A stretch of 64,000 bases of DNA, taken from positions 620,001 through 684,000 of the forward strand of contig NZ_SNYF01000006.1 of assembly GCF_004362805.1 (NCBI RefSeq), given 5' to 3'. The notes under the pieces were generated by a model. That model saw only the letters and a list, made by a program, of their open reading frames with translations. It was not told the origin of the DNA and ran no database searches. This stretch comes from Algoriphagus boseongensis (lineage in GTDB: Bacteria; Bacteroidota; Bacteroidia; Cytophagales; Cyclobacteriaceae). Shown here piece by piece: positions 41,440 through 50,279 of the stretch; the stretch's first letter is position 1, and each line of letters opens with the position of its first letter. The position numbers were made by a program, and so were the translations under genes.

Positions 41440-42183
41440 ATGCAAATCAAATCGAAACTTCTGACGCTGGCACTGCTCATCGGTATTTCGTTTTCTGTGT
41501 TCTCCCAGGGAGGAGCCCAATACCGGGTTTTGGTATTTTCGAAAACTGCCGGATTCCGTCATCAATCTATTCCTGAAGGCGTAGCTGCTGTCAAAAAACT
41601 TGGACAGGAACAAGGATTCGGGGTCTATGTGACCGAGGATGCCAACCAGTTCACCGATGAAAATCTCGCTAAATACGACGTGGTCGTTTTACTAAGTACC
41701 ACTGGCACCATTTTAAATGAAGCTCAAAAAGCTGCATTCCAGAAATATGTCCAAAGTGGTAAAGGAGTAGTAGGGATTCACTCTGCCACGGATACCGAAT
41801 ACGAATGGCCATGGTACAATAAAATGATCGGAGCCTATTTCTTAGCCCACCCAAGACAGCAAACTTTAAGACTGCAAGTGAAAGACAAAAGCCATCCTTC
41901 CACCTGGCATTTGCCTGACAACTGGCTTTGGTTTGACGAATTGTACGAATTCCGTGAGATCAATCCAGCGATCAAGGTCTTGATCAACGCAGATGAAACT
42001 ACCTATGAACCGGCTAAACCTATGGGAGCTAATCACCCAATGGCTTGGTACCACGAGTTTGATGGAGGTCGGGTATTCTACACTGCTTTGGGACATGTGG
42101 AGTCAGCTTGGAAGAATGAAGCATTTCTCCAGCATGTTCACGGAGGCATCTGGTATGCAGCCAAAGGAAAACTTCCAAAATGA
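41440..42183 (+). CDS. Exported ThuA-like domain protein
   Basis: 247 residues. Signal peptide (LLTLALLIGISFSVFSQ), then a ThuA-like class I amidotransferase-like fold (YRVLVFSKTAGFRHQSIPEG, VVLLSTTGTILNEAQKAAF, GVVGIHSATDTEYEWPWYNK, HPMAWYHEFDGGRVFYTALGH). The family is linked to trehalose and other glycan use, though enzyme activity is not well established. It has no obvious functional partner next to it. A terminator follows. Confidence 0.87.
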   Translation: MQIKSKLLTLALLIGISFSVFSQGGAQYRVLVFSKTAGFRHQSIPEGVAAVKKLGQEQGFGVYVTEDANQFTDENLAKYDVVVLLSTTGTILNEAQKAAFQKYVQSGKGVVGIHSATDTEYEWPWYNKMIGAYFLAHPRQQTLRLQVKDKSHPSTWHLPDNWLWFDELYEFREINPAIKVLINADETTYEPAKPMGANHPMAWYHEFDGGRVFYTALGHVESAWKNEAFLQHVHGGIWYAAKGKLPK

Positions 42184-42219
42184 TTTTAAGTTAAATCACC
42201 TAAAAATCAGGAAAAAGAT

Positions 42220-42248
42220 AAGGCTTCGGAACTTCTGAAGCCTTTTTT
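42220..42248 (+). terminator. Intrinsic terminator after ThuA-like gene
   Basis: AAGGCTTC / GAAGCCTT stem with 9-base loop and T-run. Confidence 0.8.
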
Positions 42249-42279
42249 GGTTTTTCTTTACAACCAAATCAAAAATCAC

Positions 42280-42861
42280 ATGCTGAAAGCTCAAGCTCGC
42301 CCGGTACATCTGTATATGGAGGCGAATCCAAATCCGAATTCATTGAAGTTTGTCGCTAATTTTATGTTGGTGGATGAAGGAGTGAGTTTCGATTTTCCTG
42401 ATGCCGAAAGTGCCCAAAATAGCCAGTTGGCAAAGGAGCTATTTAATTTTTCAGCCGTTCAACGCGTTTTTATAGCTTCCAATTTTGTGACCGTAACCAA
42501 ATCCGAGGAAGTGGAATGGCCTGAAATCCAAACCATCATTCGTGACCATATCAGACAATATTTGGAGTCCGGCCAAAAAGCGGTTCAGGCTAATTTTGAC
42601 AAGGATCCTCTATTTGATGAAAATGATTCTGAAGTGGTCAAGAAGATCAAAGGAATTCTGGATGAATATATCCGACCTGCTGTGGAGCAGGATGGAGGAG
42701 CCATCGTTTTTCATTCTTTTCAGGATGGGATCGTTAAGGTATTGCTTCAGGGATCTTGCTCCGGCTGTCCTTCCAGTACAGTCACGCTAAAAGCAGGGAT
42801 CCAAAATCTGCTTACCCGAATGCTCCCGGAGGTGAAGGAAGTTCAAGCTGAAGGTATTTAA
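42280..42861 (+). CDS. Nfu-type iron-sulfur cluster carrier protein
   Basis: 193 residues from the ATG at 42280; an in-frame start at 42247 overlaps the terminator. N-terminal Nfu_N-like domain (MEANPNPNSLKFVANF), then the NifU-like C-terminal domain with the cluster-binding CxxC in GSCSGCPSSTVTLKAG. It carries [4Fe-4S] clusters to target enzymes in the cytoplasm. Followed after 6 bp by the DUF3810 gene. Confidence 0.92.
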   Translation: MLKAQARPVHLYMEANPNPNSLKFVANFMLVDEGVSFDFPDAESAQNSQLAKELFNFSAVQRVFIASNFVTVTKSEEVEWPEIQTIIRDHIRQYLESGQKAVQANFDKDPLFDENDSEVVKKIKGILDEYIRPAVEQDGGAIVFHSFQDGIVKVLLQGSCSGCPSSTVTLKAGIQNLLTRMLPEVKEVQAEGI

Positions 42862-42867
42862 ACTTAT

Positions 42868-43944
42868 ATGGGCAAAAGAGACTGGTCTTGGGCTTTTCTG
42901 GGAATATTGGCCTTGGTTATCAGGTATTTTGCTCTTCAATATCCGGAAGCGACTGATGAATTATATTCTAGAAAGTTCTTTCCGGGAATCAGAAATGTAA
43001 TCGACTTGACGCTGGGGAATTTGCCCTTCCCCAGCGTTTATATTTTCATTTTTATTGTTTTTTTGATTCTGCTGATTTTTATCCAGCGTTTTAGACAAAA
43101 GACGGGTTTGCTTTCCAAAGGGCTTTATACTACCCAGGCTTTATCCAATGGAATCGGAGCTTTGGTTTTTTTCTTTTTAATTCTCTGGGGCTATAATTAC
43201 CAGAGGACTCCCATATTTCAACAATTAGCGCTAAAACCAAAGGCTCTGAATTTGGCCCAACTCAAGTGGGAAGTAGGCATTACGAATCGTCTGGTGGTAC
43301 AGGCAAGAAATCAAGTTACGGCTGATACTTCTGCCATCGGTGCAATTTTGAATTATCCTGAATTGGAAAGTCTGGTTCGGGCGAATATGGGCGAGAATCT
43401 GGATATCCTGGGCTTGAATTTTACCGGAAAGCCACGCACCAAGCAGTTTCCTCCTCCGGGATTTATGCGGAAAATGGGGATTTTGGGGATCTATTTTCCT
43501 TTTACGGGGGAAAGCTACATCGACCCCACCTTGCACCCTTTGGAGCAACCCTTTACCATTGCCCATGAAATGGCGCATAGTTATGGCGTAACCGATGAAG
43601 GCGAGGCTAATTTTATCGCATGGGTAATTTGCACGAATTCTGACGATCCGCTTTTGAAGTACTCAGGTCAACTGAGATTACTGCAATACCAAATGCGGGA
43701 TTTTTACAGGATGGCTCCTGATGAGTACAAAGTTTGGGTAAAAACTTTAAACCCTGGCGTGAGAAATGATCTGAATTCAATCAGAGCCGCTTCGGAGGCG
43801 ATTCAACCTTTTTCGATTGAATTGAGCAGAAAGTCCAATGATATTTTCTTGAAATCTCAGGGGGTAAAAGCCGGAGTGAATTCCTACCAGCAATTGCCAA
43901 TGTTGGCCTATGCGTGGAGAAAACGAATGAATTTGGAGGATTAG
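42868..43944 (+). CDS. DUF3810 membrane protein with HExxH motif
   Basis: 358 residues. Two or three N-terminal transmembrane helices (FLGILALVIRYFALQ, VYIFIFIVFLILLIFI, IGALVFFFLILWGY) and a large soluble part containing FTIAHEMAHSYGVTDEGEAN, an HExxH-type zinc metallopeptidase motif with a downstream Glu. This matches DUF3810 of Bacteroidota. Substrate and role are unknown; a membrane protease is the natural guess. Directly follows the Nfu gene, probably in one operon. Confidence 0.85.
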   Translation: MGKRDWSWAFLGILALVIRYFALQYPEATDELYSRKFFPGIRNVIDLTLGNLPFPSVYIFIFIVFLILLIFIQRFRQKTGLLSKGLYTTQALSNGIGALVFFFLILWGYNYQRTPIFQQLALKPKALNLAQLKWEVGITNRLVVQARNQVTADTSAIGAILNYPELESLVRANMGENLDILGLNFTGKPRTKQFPPPGFMRKMGILGIYFPFTGESYIDPTLHPLEQPFTIAHEMAHSYGVTDEGEANFIAWVICTNSDDPLLKYSGQLRLLQYQMRDFYRMAPDEYKVWVKTLNPGVRNDLNSIRAASEAIQPFSIELSRKSNDIFLKSQGVKAGVNSYQQLPMLAYAWRKRMNLED

Positions 43945-44001
43945 TTATTTGGGTTTTTGATTTAGGTTGTTAGTTTTAAGTCCTTTTAAAACCTTAATCA
44001 A

Positions 44002-44898
44002 ATGATTCGATTCACTCATTTACTTCTCCTTTTCTTTTTTGCCAATCAAACCCTTGAGGCTCAAATTACTATTGAAACAGAGCGGGACAAGGATAACAAT
44101 GTTAACTTTTACGCTAACAATCCAAAGGAGATTCCCTATTCAGTAATACTGAATTTTTCTCAATTGCAAAATATGACCACCCCTGCAGGAGGAAATACAA
44201 TGGCAGTTGCCAGTCCCGGTAGGACGAAAGTAGCAACGCTAAGACCTACACTAGCAGGGCAGGGTACGAGCTATCGATATTCGTTTTCTTATGCCAAAGG
44301 CAATGTGTATGCAAAATCCAAAATTGATCCCGTGTACCTCGTGCCTGTGTCGGAGGGGGTAGTAGTCAAAGCGGTCCTAAACAATCCATTAGCAGCGACG
44401 GTGGGTGATGAATCTGCCAAGGGTTCTTATGTGGGAGTTTCATTTATGTTTGATCAGCCTACCCAAATCGTGGCACCGAGAAAAGGAATTGTGTCAGAGA
44501 TGAAAATGGATGCTATAGTGGATGGGAAAAATCTAAGTTTCGCAAGGGAAGAAAACTACATTGAAATCTACCATGAAGATGGAACATTTACCAAACTGAC
44601 CGTACTGAAAGCAGGATCTGAAAAGGTGAAAGTTGGGCAGCAGGTGCTACCAGGGGATATTCTTGCCGAATCGGGAGGAGAAAATTACTCCCAAGGTCCA
44701 CATGTCCGAATGATCAATATCCGAACTGTCAAGGATAATGACCGATTGACTTATCAGCCTTTTCCGGTCTTATTTGCGAGTGACAAAGGCAATCTGGAAA
44801 TCAAGCAATATGTCACTTTTTCCACAGAGCACCCTGAGGAAATCATTACGATGGAAATGAGTAAAAAGGAATTGAAATCCTATCAGGAAGGAAAATGA
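44002..44898 (+). CDS. Exported M23/LytM-like protein lacking zinc ligands
   Basis: 298 residues with a signal peptide (LLLLFFFANQTLEAQ). The second half follows the LytM/M23 fold pattern (IVAPRKGIVSEMKM, NYIEIYHEDGTFTKLTVL, VGQQVLPGDILAESGG, GPHVRM), but the usual His-x-His at the end reads HVR and the expected zinc ligands earlier are absent. It is probably a non-catalytic LytM-like protein, perhaps an activator of a cell-wall hydrolase or a binding protein. The N-terminal half is an unassigned beta domain. Confidence 0.75.
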   Translation: MIRFTHLLLLFFFANQTLEAQITIETERDKDNNVNFYANNPKEIPYSVILNFSQLQNMTTPAGGNTMAVASPGRTKVATLRPTLAGQGTSYRYSFSYAKGNVYAKSKIDPVYLVPVSEGVVVKAVLNNPLAATVGDESAKGSYVGVSFMFDQPTQIVAPRKGIVSEMKMDAIVDGKNLSFAREENYIEIYHEDGTFTKLTVLKAGSEKVKVGQQVLPGDILAESGGENYSQGPHVRMINIRTVKDNDRLTYQPFPVLFASDKGNLEIKQYVTFSTEHPEEIITMEMSKKELKSYQEGK

Positions 44899-44911
44899 GG
44901 TTGGATTGCTG

Positions 44912-45808
44912 TTATTTCCTGTTCCCCACCCAAACGCCTAAAATAACTGCCGCAATTCCTAGATAATGTCCAAAAAGTAGGACTTCTCCATCTAATACTC
45001 CCCACATGATAGCTACGATGGGGATGGTATAGGTCACCAAACTAGCAAAAAACGGACTGGCGCTTTTCACCATAATATTGAAAAGAATCAGAGCAGTCGC
45101 GGTACCAACCATTCCCAAAATGGTCACATAACCCAATGCTTCCCAAGCATCCGGATGGGTGACGAGTTTGTAGGAGAATTGGGTTCCAGCAAAAAGATAA
45201 AGCAAGGCCAAAGGCAAAATCATCAAAAGAGAAATGGATGAAATTTCAATGGATTTCAATTTGGTGAATCGGGTTTTGATGACGTGCAGATTGAAAGCGT
45301 AACAGATACAAGCTGCAATCACAAAAAGTCCATAGGCATTGATTCCTGTAAGAGACTCCCAGCCACCGCCTTCTTTATAGGCTACCAAGATTATCACTCC
45401 AATAAAGGCTATGACTAATCCAAAGGCATTTCTTTGGGTGATTCTTGTATTGAAAAAAGTGGCTCCCACTAAAACCACAAAAAGTGGAGTCAGCGCATTG
45501 AGTACTCCAGTCAAGGAACTGCTCAACTGGGTTTGAGCCATGGGGAAGAGAAAAGCGGGGATAAAACTTCCCAATAAACCCGCGAGAATCAGATTTTTCA
45601 CCTGGGTTTTACTCAGGTGTTTTACTCTTGGCAGGGAAAGAGGAAGGAGCAAAGATGCCGCTGCCACCATTCTATAAGCGCCAACTTCCCCTGGAGTGAA
45701 TACTTCAAGCCCTCTTTTGATCAAGATGAATGAACTTCCCCAGATGAGTGTGAGAATTACCAGTAAAGCCCAATTTTTAAGGCTGTTTTCGGAAGTATGG
45801 GTACTCAT
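44912..45808 (-). CDS. DMT superfamily transporter (EamA domains)
   Basis: 298 residues from the ATG at 45808, directly before the first helix (NWALLVILTLIWGSSFILIK); the longer reading from 45865 overlaps the dusB terminator. Ten transmembrane helices in two EamA repeats (WGSSFILIKRGLEVFTPGE, TYTIPIVAIMWGVLDGEVL). It exports or imports an amino acid or other metabolite; the substrate cannot be told. Converges on the M23-like gene with 13 bp between the stops. Confidence 0.88.
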   Translation of the reverse strand: MSTHTSENSLKNWALLVILTLIWGSSFILIKRGLEVFTPGEVGAYRMVAAASLLLPLSLPRVKHLSKTQVKNLILAGLLGSFIPAFLFPMAQTQLSSSLTGVLNALTPLFVVLVGATFFNTRITQRNAFGLVIAFIGVIILVAYKEGGGWESLTGINAYGLFVIAACICYAFNLHVIKTRFTKLKSIEISSISLLMILPLALLYLFAGTQFSYKLVTHPDAWEALGYVTILGMVGTATALILFNIMVKSASPFFASLVTYTIPIVAIMWGVLDGEVLLFGHYLGIAAVILGVWVGNRK

Positions 45809-45862
45809 GGAAGAGTTGGTGGTTTCGCCTGCAAAGGAAATAAATAGTGATAAGAAAGAGTT

Positions 45863-45898
45863 CAAAAAAAAGACCTCAGAAGGATATTTTCTGAGGTC
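45863..45898 (-). terminator. Intrinsic terminator after dusB (minus strand)
   Basis: GACCTCAGAA / TTCTGAGGTC stem; on the minus strand it is followed by a run of Ts. Confidence 0.85.
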
Positions 45899-45904
45899 CG
45901 GTAA

Positions 45905-46903
45905 TTATTGGGGTTGAAATTCATAGTCCGAGTAGACTTCCGAAACTTGGTTCAGGATTTCGCAAACCTGCTCATAAGTATCTGCGGTTACCATTTCAGT
46001 TCTGTATTGTTTGAAATTTGGCATTCCTCTGAAATAGTTTGTGTAGTGCCTTCGCATTTCCAAAATCCCCTGTTTTTCTCCTTTCCATTCGATTGAAAAG
46101 TCAAGATGCTTTTTAGCAACAGCCAATCTTTCGTTTAGGTCTGGACCTTGAAGTTTTTCTCCTGTTGCAAGAAAATGCTTGATTTCATTAAATATCCAAG
46201 GATAGCCAATCGAAGCTCTTCCTATCATCATTCCATCCACATTGTACTTTGCTTTGTATTCAGCAGCCTTTTCGGGAGAGTCAATGTCTCCATTTCCAAA
46301 AACAGGAATATGAAGTCTAGGATTATCCTTTACAAGATTTAGCCAAGACCAATCCGCTTCGCCTTTGTACATCTGCTGACGGGTACGGGCATGGATGGAA
46401 ATTGCCTGAATTCCAATGTCCTGAAGTCTTTCTGCTACCTCTACGATTCGGATAGTGTCGTGACTCCAGCCCAAACGGGTTTTCACGGTCACAGGAATAT
46501 TTACCCGCTTTACGATTTCAGCGGTCATTTCCACCATTTTGTCAATATCCAGGAGAATTCCTGCACCGGCGCCTTTGCAGGCTACTTTATGCACAGGGCA
46601 GCCGTAATTGATATCCAAAATATCCGGACCAGCCTCTTCAGCAATGGCTGCTGCTTCCCGCATAGATTCGATTTCGTTACCGAAAATCTGGATTCCAATA
46701 GGACGCTCATAATCGAAGATATCAAGCTTTTGGACGCTTTTTGCCGCATCCCGGATTAAGCCCTCCGAGCTGATGAATTCAGTGTACATGAGGTCTGCTC
46801 CGTTTTGTTTGCAGACTGCCCTGAAGGGAGGATCACTCACGTCTTCCATGGGAGCCAGGAGCAGCGGAAACTCTCCTAATTCTATATTTCCAATCTTAAC
46901 CAC
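45905..46903 (-). CDS. dusB: tRNA-dihydrouridine synthase B
   Basis: 332 residues, FMN-dependent TIM barrel that reduces uridines in tRNA. Key blocks: LLLAPMEDVSDPPFRAVC (substrate/FMN), INYGCPVHKVACKGAGAG (catalytic Cys), SIHARTRQQMYKG and VFGNGDIDSPE. All conserved residues I can recognise are present. It is divergent from the CPBP protease with a 38-base gap that contains a palindrome. Confidence 0.93.
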   Translation of the reverse strand: MVKIGNIELGEFPLLLAPMEDVSDPPFRAVCKQNGADLMYTEFISSEGLIRDAAKSVQKLDIFDYERPIGIQIFGNEIESMREAAAIAEEAGPDILDINYGCPVHKVACKGAGAGILLDIDKMVEMTAEIVKRVNIPVTVKTRLGWSHDTIRIVEVAERLQDIGIQAISIHARTRQQMYKGEADWSWLNLVKDNPRLHIPVFGNGDIDSPEKAAEYKAKYNVDGMMIGRASIGYPWIFNEIKHFLATGEKLQGPDLNERLAVAKKHLDFSIEWKGEKQGILEMRRHYTNYFRGMPNFKQYRTEMVTADTYEQVCEILNQVSEVYSDYEFQPQ

Positions 46904-46913
46904 TTCTCAATTC

Positions 46914-46921
46914 TAAATTTG
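46914..46921 (+). promoter_or_regulatory. Candidate -7 box of the CPBP operon
   Basis: TAAATTTG matches TAnnTTTG; the ATG at 46942 is 20 bases further. No clear -33 TTG found. Confidence 0.45.
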
Positions 46922-46941
46922 GGCGTAAATTTAGCCCAAAT
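46917..46941. promoter_or_regulatory. Inverted repeat between divergent dusB and CPBP genes
   Basis: ATTTGGGC (46917-46924) and GCCCAAAT (46934-46941) are perfect complements around a 9-base A/T spacer. It overlaps the -7 box and ends at the base before the ATG, so it may be an operator or a leader hairpin. Confidence 0.5.
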
Positions 46942-47895
46942 ATGGAGATTTACGAAACCCAAGCAGAAATAGCCAAACGCAAGAGCTGGCTTTTATCCCT
47001 GGTAGTCACAGTGTTAGTCACATTTGGGGTCCTGATTCTGCTTCAAGCCTTTGCCTTAGCTTTTGTTCCTGTACTGTTTAATGTCTCTTTGGAGGACGTT
47101 TTGGGTCTAATGACCGGCAACTATGATGTCCCAAATGGTAGAATGGCCATGCTTTTTGTCCAAGGCATTGGATCTGGAATTGGCTTTTGGGCTTCGGCTT
47201 GGATCATCACCCGATTTATAGATAAAGCGGATCTTCATTGGGACATCCAAAATCAAAGGTTTCAGGCAAAATATTTACTTATCGTTTTGGGAATTACCCT
47301 TGGGGGAATGCTATTCAATGGGCTTCTGATCTATTGGAATGCGCAATTAGACCTTCCGGAGTCCATGGCTTCACTAGAAATTTGGATGAAAGAAATGGAG
47401 CTCCAGCTGATGGAATTGACCAAGTTCCTGACTGATTTCCAAACTATCCCTGAGCTCTTAACCGGGATTTTGGTAATTGGAGTTTTTGCTGGAATTGGAG
47501 AGGAAATGTTCTTCCGAGGTTTAGTTCAGCCTAAAATGCAATCTTATCTGAATTCTCCGCATTGGGGGATTTGGGTGACTGCGATTATTTTTTCAGCCAT
47601 CCATGTGCAGTTTTACGGCTTTGTTCCGAGAGTCTTTTTGGGAGCACTTTTTGGATACATGTATCACTATTCCGGGAGTTTATGGTATCCGATTTTAGCC
47701 CACATCGTCAATAATAGCTTTACGGTTCTTTTGGTTTATTTTTCAAATCAAGGCTTGATAGAGTTTGATTTGGAGTCTACGGATACGGTTTCCTATCCGG
47801 CAGCCTTGTTTGGACTTTTGCTTCTTATAGTTGGATTCCTTTACTTTAAAAAAGTCAACCAGCCTACGAATGGACAATTGGATCAAAGTGTTTGA
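46942..47895 (+). CDS. CPBP family intramembrane metalloprotease
   Basis: 317 residues, several transmembrane helices. The family signature is complete: GEEMFFRGLVQ (EExxxR), FSAIHVQFY (FxxxH) and LAHIVNNS (HxxxN). These glutamate/histidine sites lie in the membrane. The substrate is unknown. It overlaps the following small DUF2007 gene by 26 bases, which in turn overlaps cdsA, so the three genes form one coupled operon. Confidence 0.9.
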   Translation: MEIYETQAEIAKRKSWLLSLVVTVLVTFGVLILLQAFALAFVPVLFNVSLEDVLGLMTGNYDVPNGRMAMLFVQGIGSGIGFWASAWIITRFIDKADLHWDIQNQRFQAKYLLIVLGITLGGMLFNGLLIYWNAQLDLPESMASLEIWMKEMELQLMELTKFLTDFQTIPELLTGILVIGVFAGIGEEMFFRGLVQPKMQSYLNSPHWGIWVTAIIFSAIHVQFYGFVPRVFLGALFGYMYHYSGSLWYPILAHIVNNSFTVLLVYFSNQGLIEFDLESTDTVSYPAALFGLLLLIVGFLYFKKVNQPTNGQLDQSV

Positions 47896-48076
47896 AGATC
47901 AAAATCAAATTAGGGCAGAGATCGTGAAGGGAGTTTTGGAAGAAAAGGGAATTCCTGCCGTGGTGATGAATAAAAAAGAAACGGTTTACAAACTCTATGG
48001 AACCTATGAGGTGCTAGTGCCTCATGAAAAGACCCTGGATGCCATGCAATTAATTCAAAATGAGATCTCGTTTTAA
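47870..48076 (+). CDS. DUF2007 (putative signal-transducing) small protein
   Basis: 68 residues from the ATG at 47870 (NWIKVFEDQNQIRAEIVKGVL...). The pattern - an early IKVFED/AEIVKGVLEEKGIPAVV and late VLVPHEKTLDAMQLI - fits the DUF2007 fold, a small alpha/beta domain of unknown job, sometimes called putative signal transducing protein. An in-frame start at 47831 lies deeper in the CPBP gene and is less likely. It overlaps the CPBP gene by 26 and cdsA by 17 bases. Confidence 0.8.
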   Translation: MDNWIKVFEDQNQIRAEIVKGVLEEKGIPAVVMNKKETVYKLYGTYEVLVPHEKTLDAMQLIQNEISF

Positions 48077-48899
48077 TATAAACAACTACAGCAATCTGGG
48101 CCAAAGGGCAATTACTGCAGTAGTTGGAGGCTTGGTGGTGGTTTTGGGAGCCATTTATTCCGATTGGACCTATTTTGTGATTTTTGGGGTGATTCTGGCT
48201 TTCTCCCAGATGGAATTTTATAAGCTTTCCGGTCTGGATGGCATGCTTCCTCTCAAAAGCTTTGGTACACTTCTCGGGCTGATGATCTATGTGCTGACTT
48301 TTATGATTGAAAAAGAACGACTTTCCAATGAGTACCTCTTTTTAATTTTCCCCATCCTTTCCCTTACTTTTTTTATTAAGCTCTATAAAAAGACAGATAA
48401 AAAGCCATTTACCGGAGTAGCGTATACTTATTTAGGAATAGTCTATGTGGCCGTTCCTTTTTCTCTGCTCAATCTTGCTGTGTTTTCTGTGGACCAGGTT
48501 TATCATTTTGAAATCCTCATAGGAAGTCTTTTGATTCTATGGGCTAGTGATACGGGGGCGTATTTTGCAGGAACTAGGTTTGGCAAGACCAAATTATTTG
48601 AGCGGGTATCTCCTAAGAAATCCTGGGAAGGCTTTCTTGGTGGGGCATTTTCTGCCATCGCTGTTGCTTTCGTTATTTCTCAGTACTTCCACGTCATTGC
48701 GGACTGGAAATGGTTGGTGATTGCTGGAATCATCATCATCGCAGGTACCTATGGAGACTTGATTGAGTCTCTTTTCAAAAGATCCATTGAGATCAAAGAT
48801 TCTGGAAATGGACTGCCAGGACACGGAGGATTTATGGACCGTTTTGACGGATTGTTACTTTCGGCCCCTTTTATTACTGCTTTTTTGAAAATCTTCTAA
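48060..48899 (+). CDS. cdsA: Phosphatidate cytidylyltransferase
   Basis: 279 residues, about eight membrane helices. Makes CDP-diacylglycerol from phosphatidate and CTP. The C-terminal family signature is exact: SLFKRSIEIKDSGN followed by GLPGHGGFMDRFD. It is the last gene of the CPBP-DUF2007-cdsA operon. psd, of the same pathway, is 1.4 kb downstream with gdhA between. Confidence 0.95.
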   Translation: MRSRFNINNYSNLGQRAITAVVGGLVVVLGAIYSDWTYFVIFGVILAFSQMEFYKLSGLDGMLPLKSFGTLLGLMIYVLTFMIEKERLSNEYLFLIFPILSLTFFIKLYKKTDKKPFTGVAYTYLGIVYVAVPFSLLNLAVFSVDQVYHFEILIGSLLILWASDTGAYFAGTRFGKTKLFERVSPKKSWEGFLGGAFSAIAVAFVISQYFHVIADWKWLVIAGIIIIAGTYGDLIESLFKRSIEIKDSGNGLPGHGGFMDRFDGLLLSAPFITAFLKIF

Positions 48900-48928
48900 T
48901 TCTAGGCCTAGCTGTCTGAAAAACCTCT

Positions 48929-48936
48929 TAAGTTTG
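48929..48936 (+). promoter_or_regulatory. gdhA: Candidate -7 box of gdhA
   Basis: TAAGTTTG matches TAnnTTTG, 33 bases before the ATG. No clear -33 element. Confidence 0.4.
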
Positions 48937-48969
48937 TATCGCATTTCGCTTTATTAAAAAAAACCCAAT

Positions 48970-50247
48970 ATGGCTTACATTGAACCGGCCCCAATTAAGG
49001 ATAAAGAAAATCCTTTGGAGTCAATGATGGAAAGATTCAATATCGCTGCCGAGAAACTCGGGCTCTCAGATGAGGTGTACAACGTATTGAAAAATCCTGC
49101 CAAACAAGTGATCGTTTCTCTTCCAATCACCATGGACAATGGAAAAATCCAGGTTTTTGAAGGGATTCGAGTGATCCATTCGAATATCCTTGGCCCTGCT
49201 AAAGGGGGGATTCGATTTGCTCCAGATGTGCATTTGGATGAAGTAAGAGCTCTTGCTGCCTGGATGACCTGGAAATGTGCTGTAGTAGACATTCCTTATG
49301 GTGGTGGTAAAGGCGGTGTTCGATGCAACCCTAGAGAAATGTCCAAAGGAGAAATCGAGCGTCTGATGAGAGCCTATACCATGGCTATGATCGACGTTTT
49401 TGGTCCGGATAAGGATATCCCTGCGCCGGATATGGGAACAGGCCCAAGAGAAATGGCTTGGTTGATGGACGAATATTCCAAAGCTCATGGGATGACCATC
49501 CCAGCGGTAGTTACCGGAAAACCATTGGTTTTGGGTGGATCTTTGGGAAGAACTGAGGCCACCGGTCGAGGCGTTATGGTTACTGCCTTAGCAGCAATGC
49601 AAAAATTAAAAATCAATCCTTTCCAAGCTACTTGTGCGGTTCAGGGTTTTGGTAATGTGGGAAGCTGGGCAGCTCAACTTTTGGAAGAAAGAGGGTTGAA
49701 AATTGTAGCAATTTCTGACCATACCGGAGCATTCTACAATGAGAAAGGCATCAACATAGAAGAGGCAATTAAGCATAAGGAAGCCCATAACGGCACTTTG
49801 GAAGATTTCAAAGGCGGAGACAAAATGGAGGATCCAATGGACTTGTTGACTCTAAAGGTAGACGTCCTAGTGCCAGCTGCTTTGGAAGACGTAATTACTG
49901 CAGCAAATGCAGATAAAATCCAAGCTAAATTGATCGTAGAAGGTGCCAATGGCCCTACCTCCGCTAAGGCAGATGCCATTATCAATGAAAAAGGCATTAT
50001 GGCTGTTCCTGATATTTTGGCTAATGCAGGTGGAGTTACTGTTTCCTATTTCGAATGGGTACAAAACCGTCTGGGCTACAAGTGGACTGCTGACCGAGTA
50101 AACAGAAGATCTGACCGAATCATGAAAGATGCATTCGAGCATGTTTACGAGGCTTCTAAAAAGTATAATGTTCCGATGAGAATCGCTGCTTACATTGTGG
50201 CAATCGATAAAGTGGCTAAGACCTATACCTTCCGAGGCGGATTCTAA
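48970..50247 (+). CDS. gdhA: Glutamate dehydrogenase (Glu/Leu/Phe/Val dehydrogenase family)
   Basis: 425 residues. It interconverts glutamate and 2-oxoglutarate plus ammonium. The substrate-site lysine motif PYGGGKGGVRCNP, GPDKDIPAPDMGT and the cofactor motif VQGFGNVGSWAAQ are clear. The length is that of the hexameric enzymes of about 420 residues (NAD-type more often). It stands between cdsA and psd with its own promoter-like box. It links to glnK-amt and to the 2-oxoglutarate made by hydroxyproline breakdown. Confidence 0.94.
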   Translation: MAYIEPAPIKDKENPLESMMERFNIAAEKLGLSDEVYNVLKNPAKQVIVSLPITMDNGKIQVFEGIRVIHSNILGPAKGGIRFAPDVHLDEVRALAAWMTWKCAVVDIPYGGGKGGVRCNPREMSKGEIERLMRAYTMAMIDVFGPDKDIPAPDMGTGPREMAWLMDEYSKAHGMTIPAVVTGKPLVLGGSLGRTEATGRGVMVTALAAMQKLKINPFQATCAVQGFGNVGSWAAQLLEERGLKIVAISDHTGAFYNEKGINIEEAIKHKEAHNGTLEDFKGGDKMEDPMDLLTLKVDVLVPAALEDVITAANADKIQAKLIVEGANGPTSAKADAIINEKGIMAVPDILANAGGVTVSYFEWVQNRLGYKWTADRVNRRSDRIMKDAFEHVYEASKKYNVPMRIAAYIVAIDKVAKTYTFRGGF

Positions 50248-50270
50248 GTCCAGTTTTAAGGCAAAAGTTT

Positions 50271-50278
50271 TAACTTTG
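50271..50278 (+). promoter_or_regulatory. psd: Candidate -7 box of psd
   Basis: TAACTTTG matches TAnnTTTG, about 45 bases before the psd ATG. If used, the hairpin at 50280-50305 would lie at the very start of the mRNA. Confidence 0.4.
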
Positions 50279-50279
50279 A

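Noticed and set aside
46391..46759. 122-codon open frame opposite dusB
   Set aside because: Antisense to dusB with no sign of export signal or domain.
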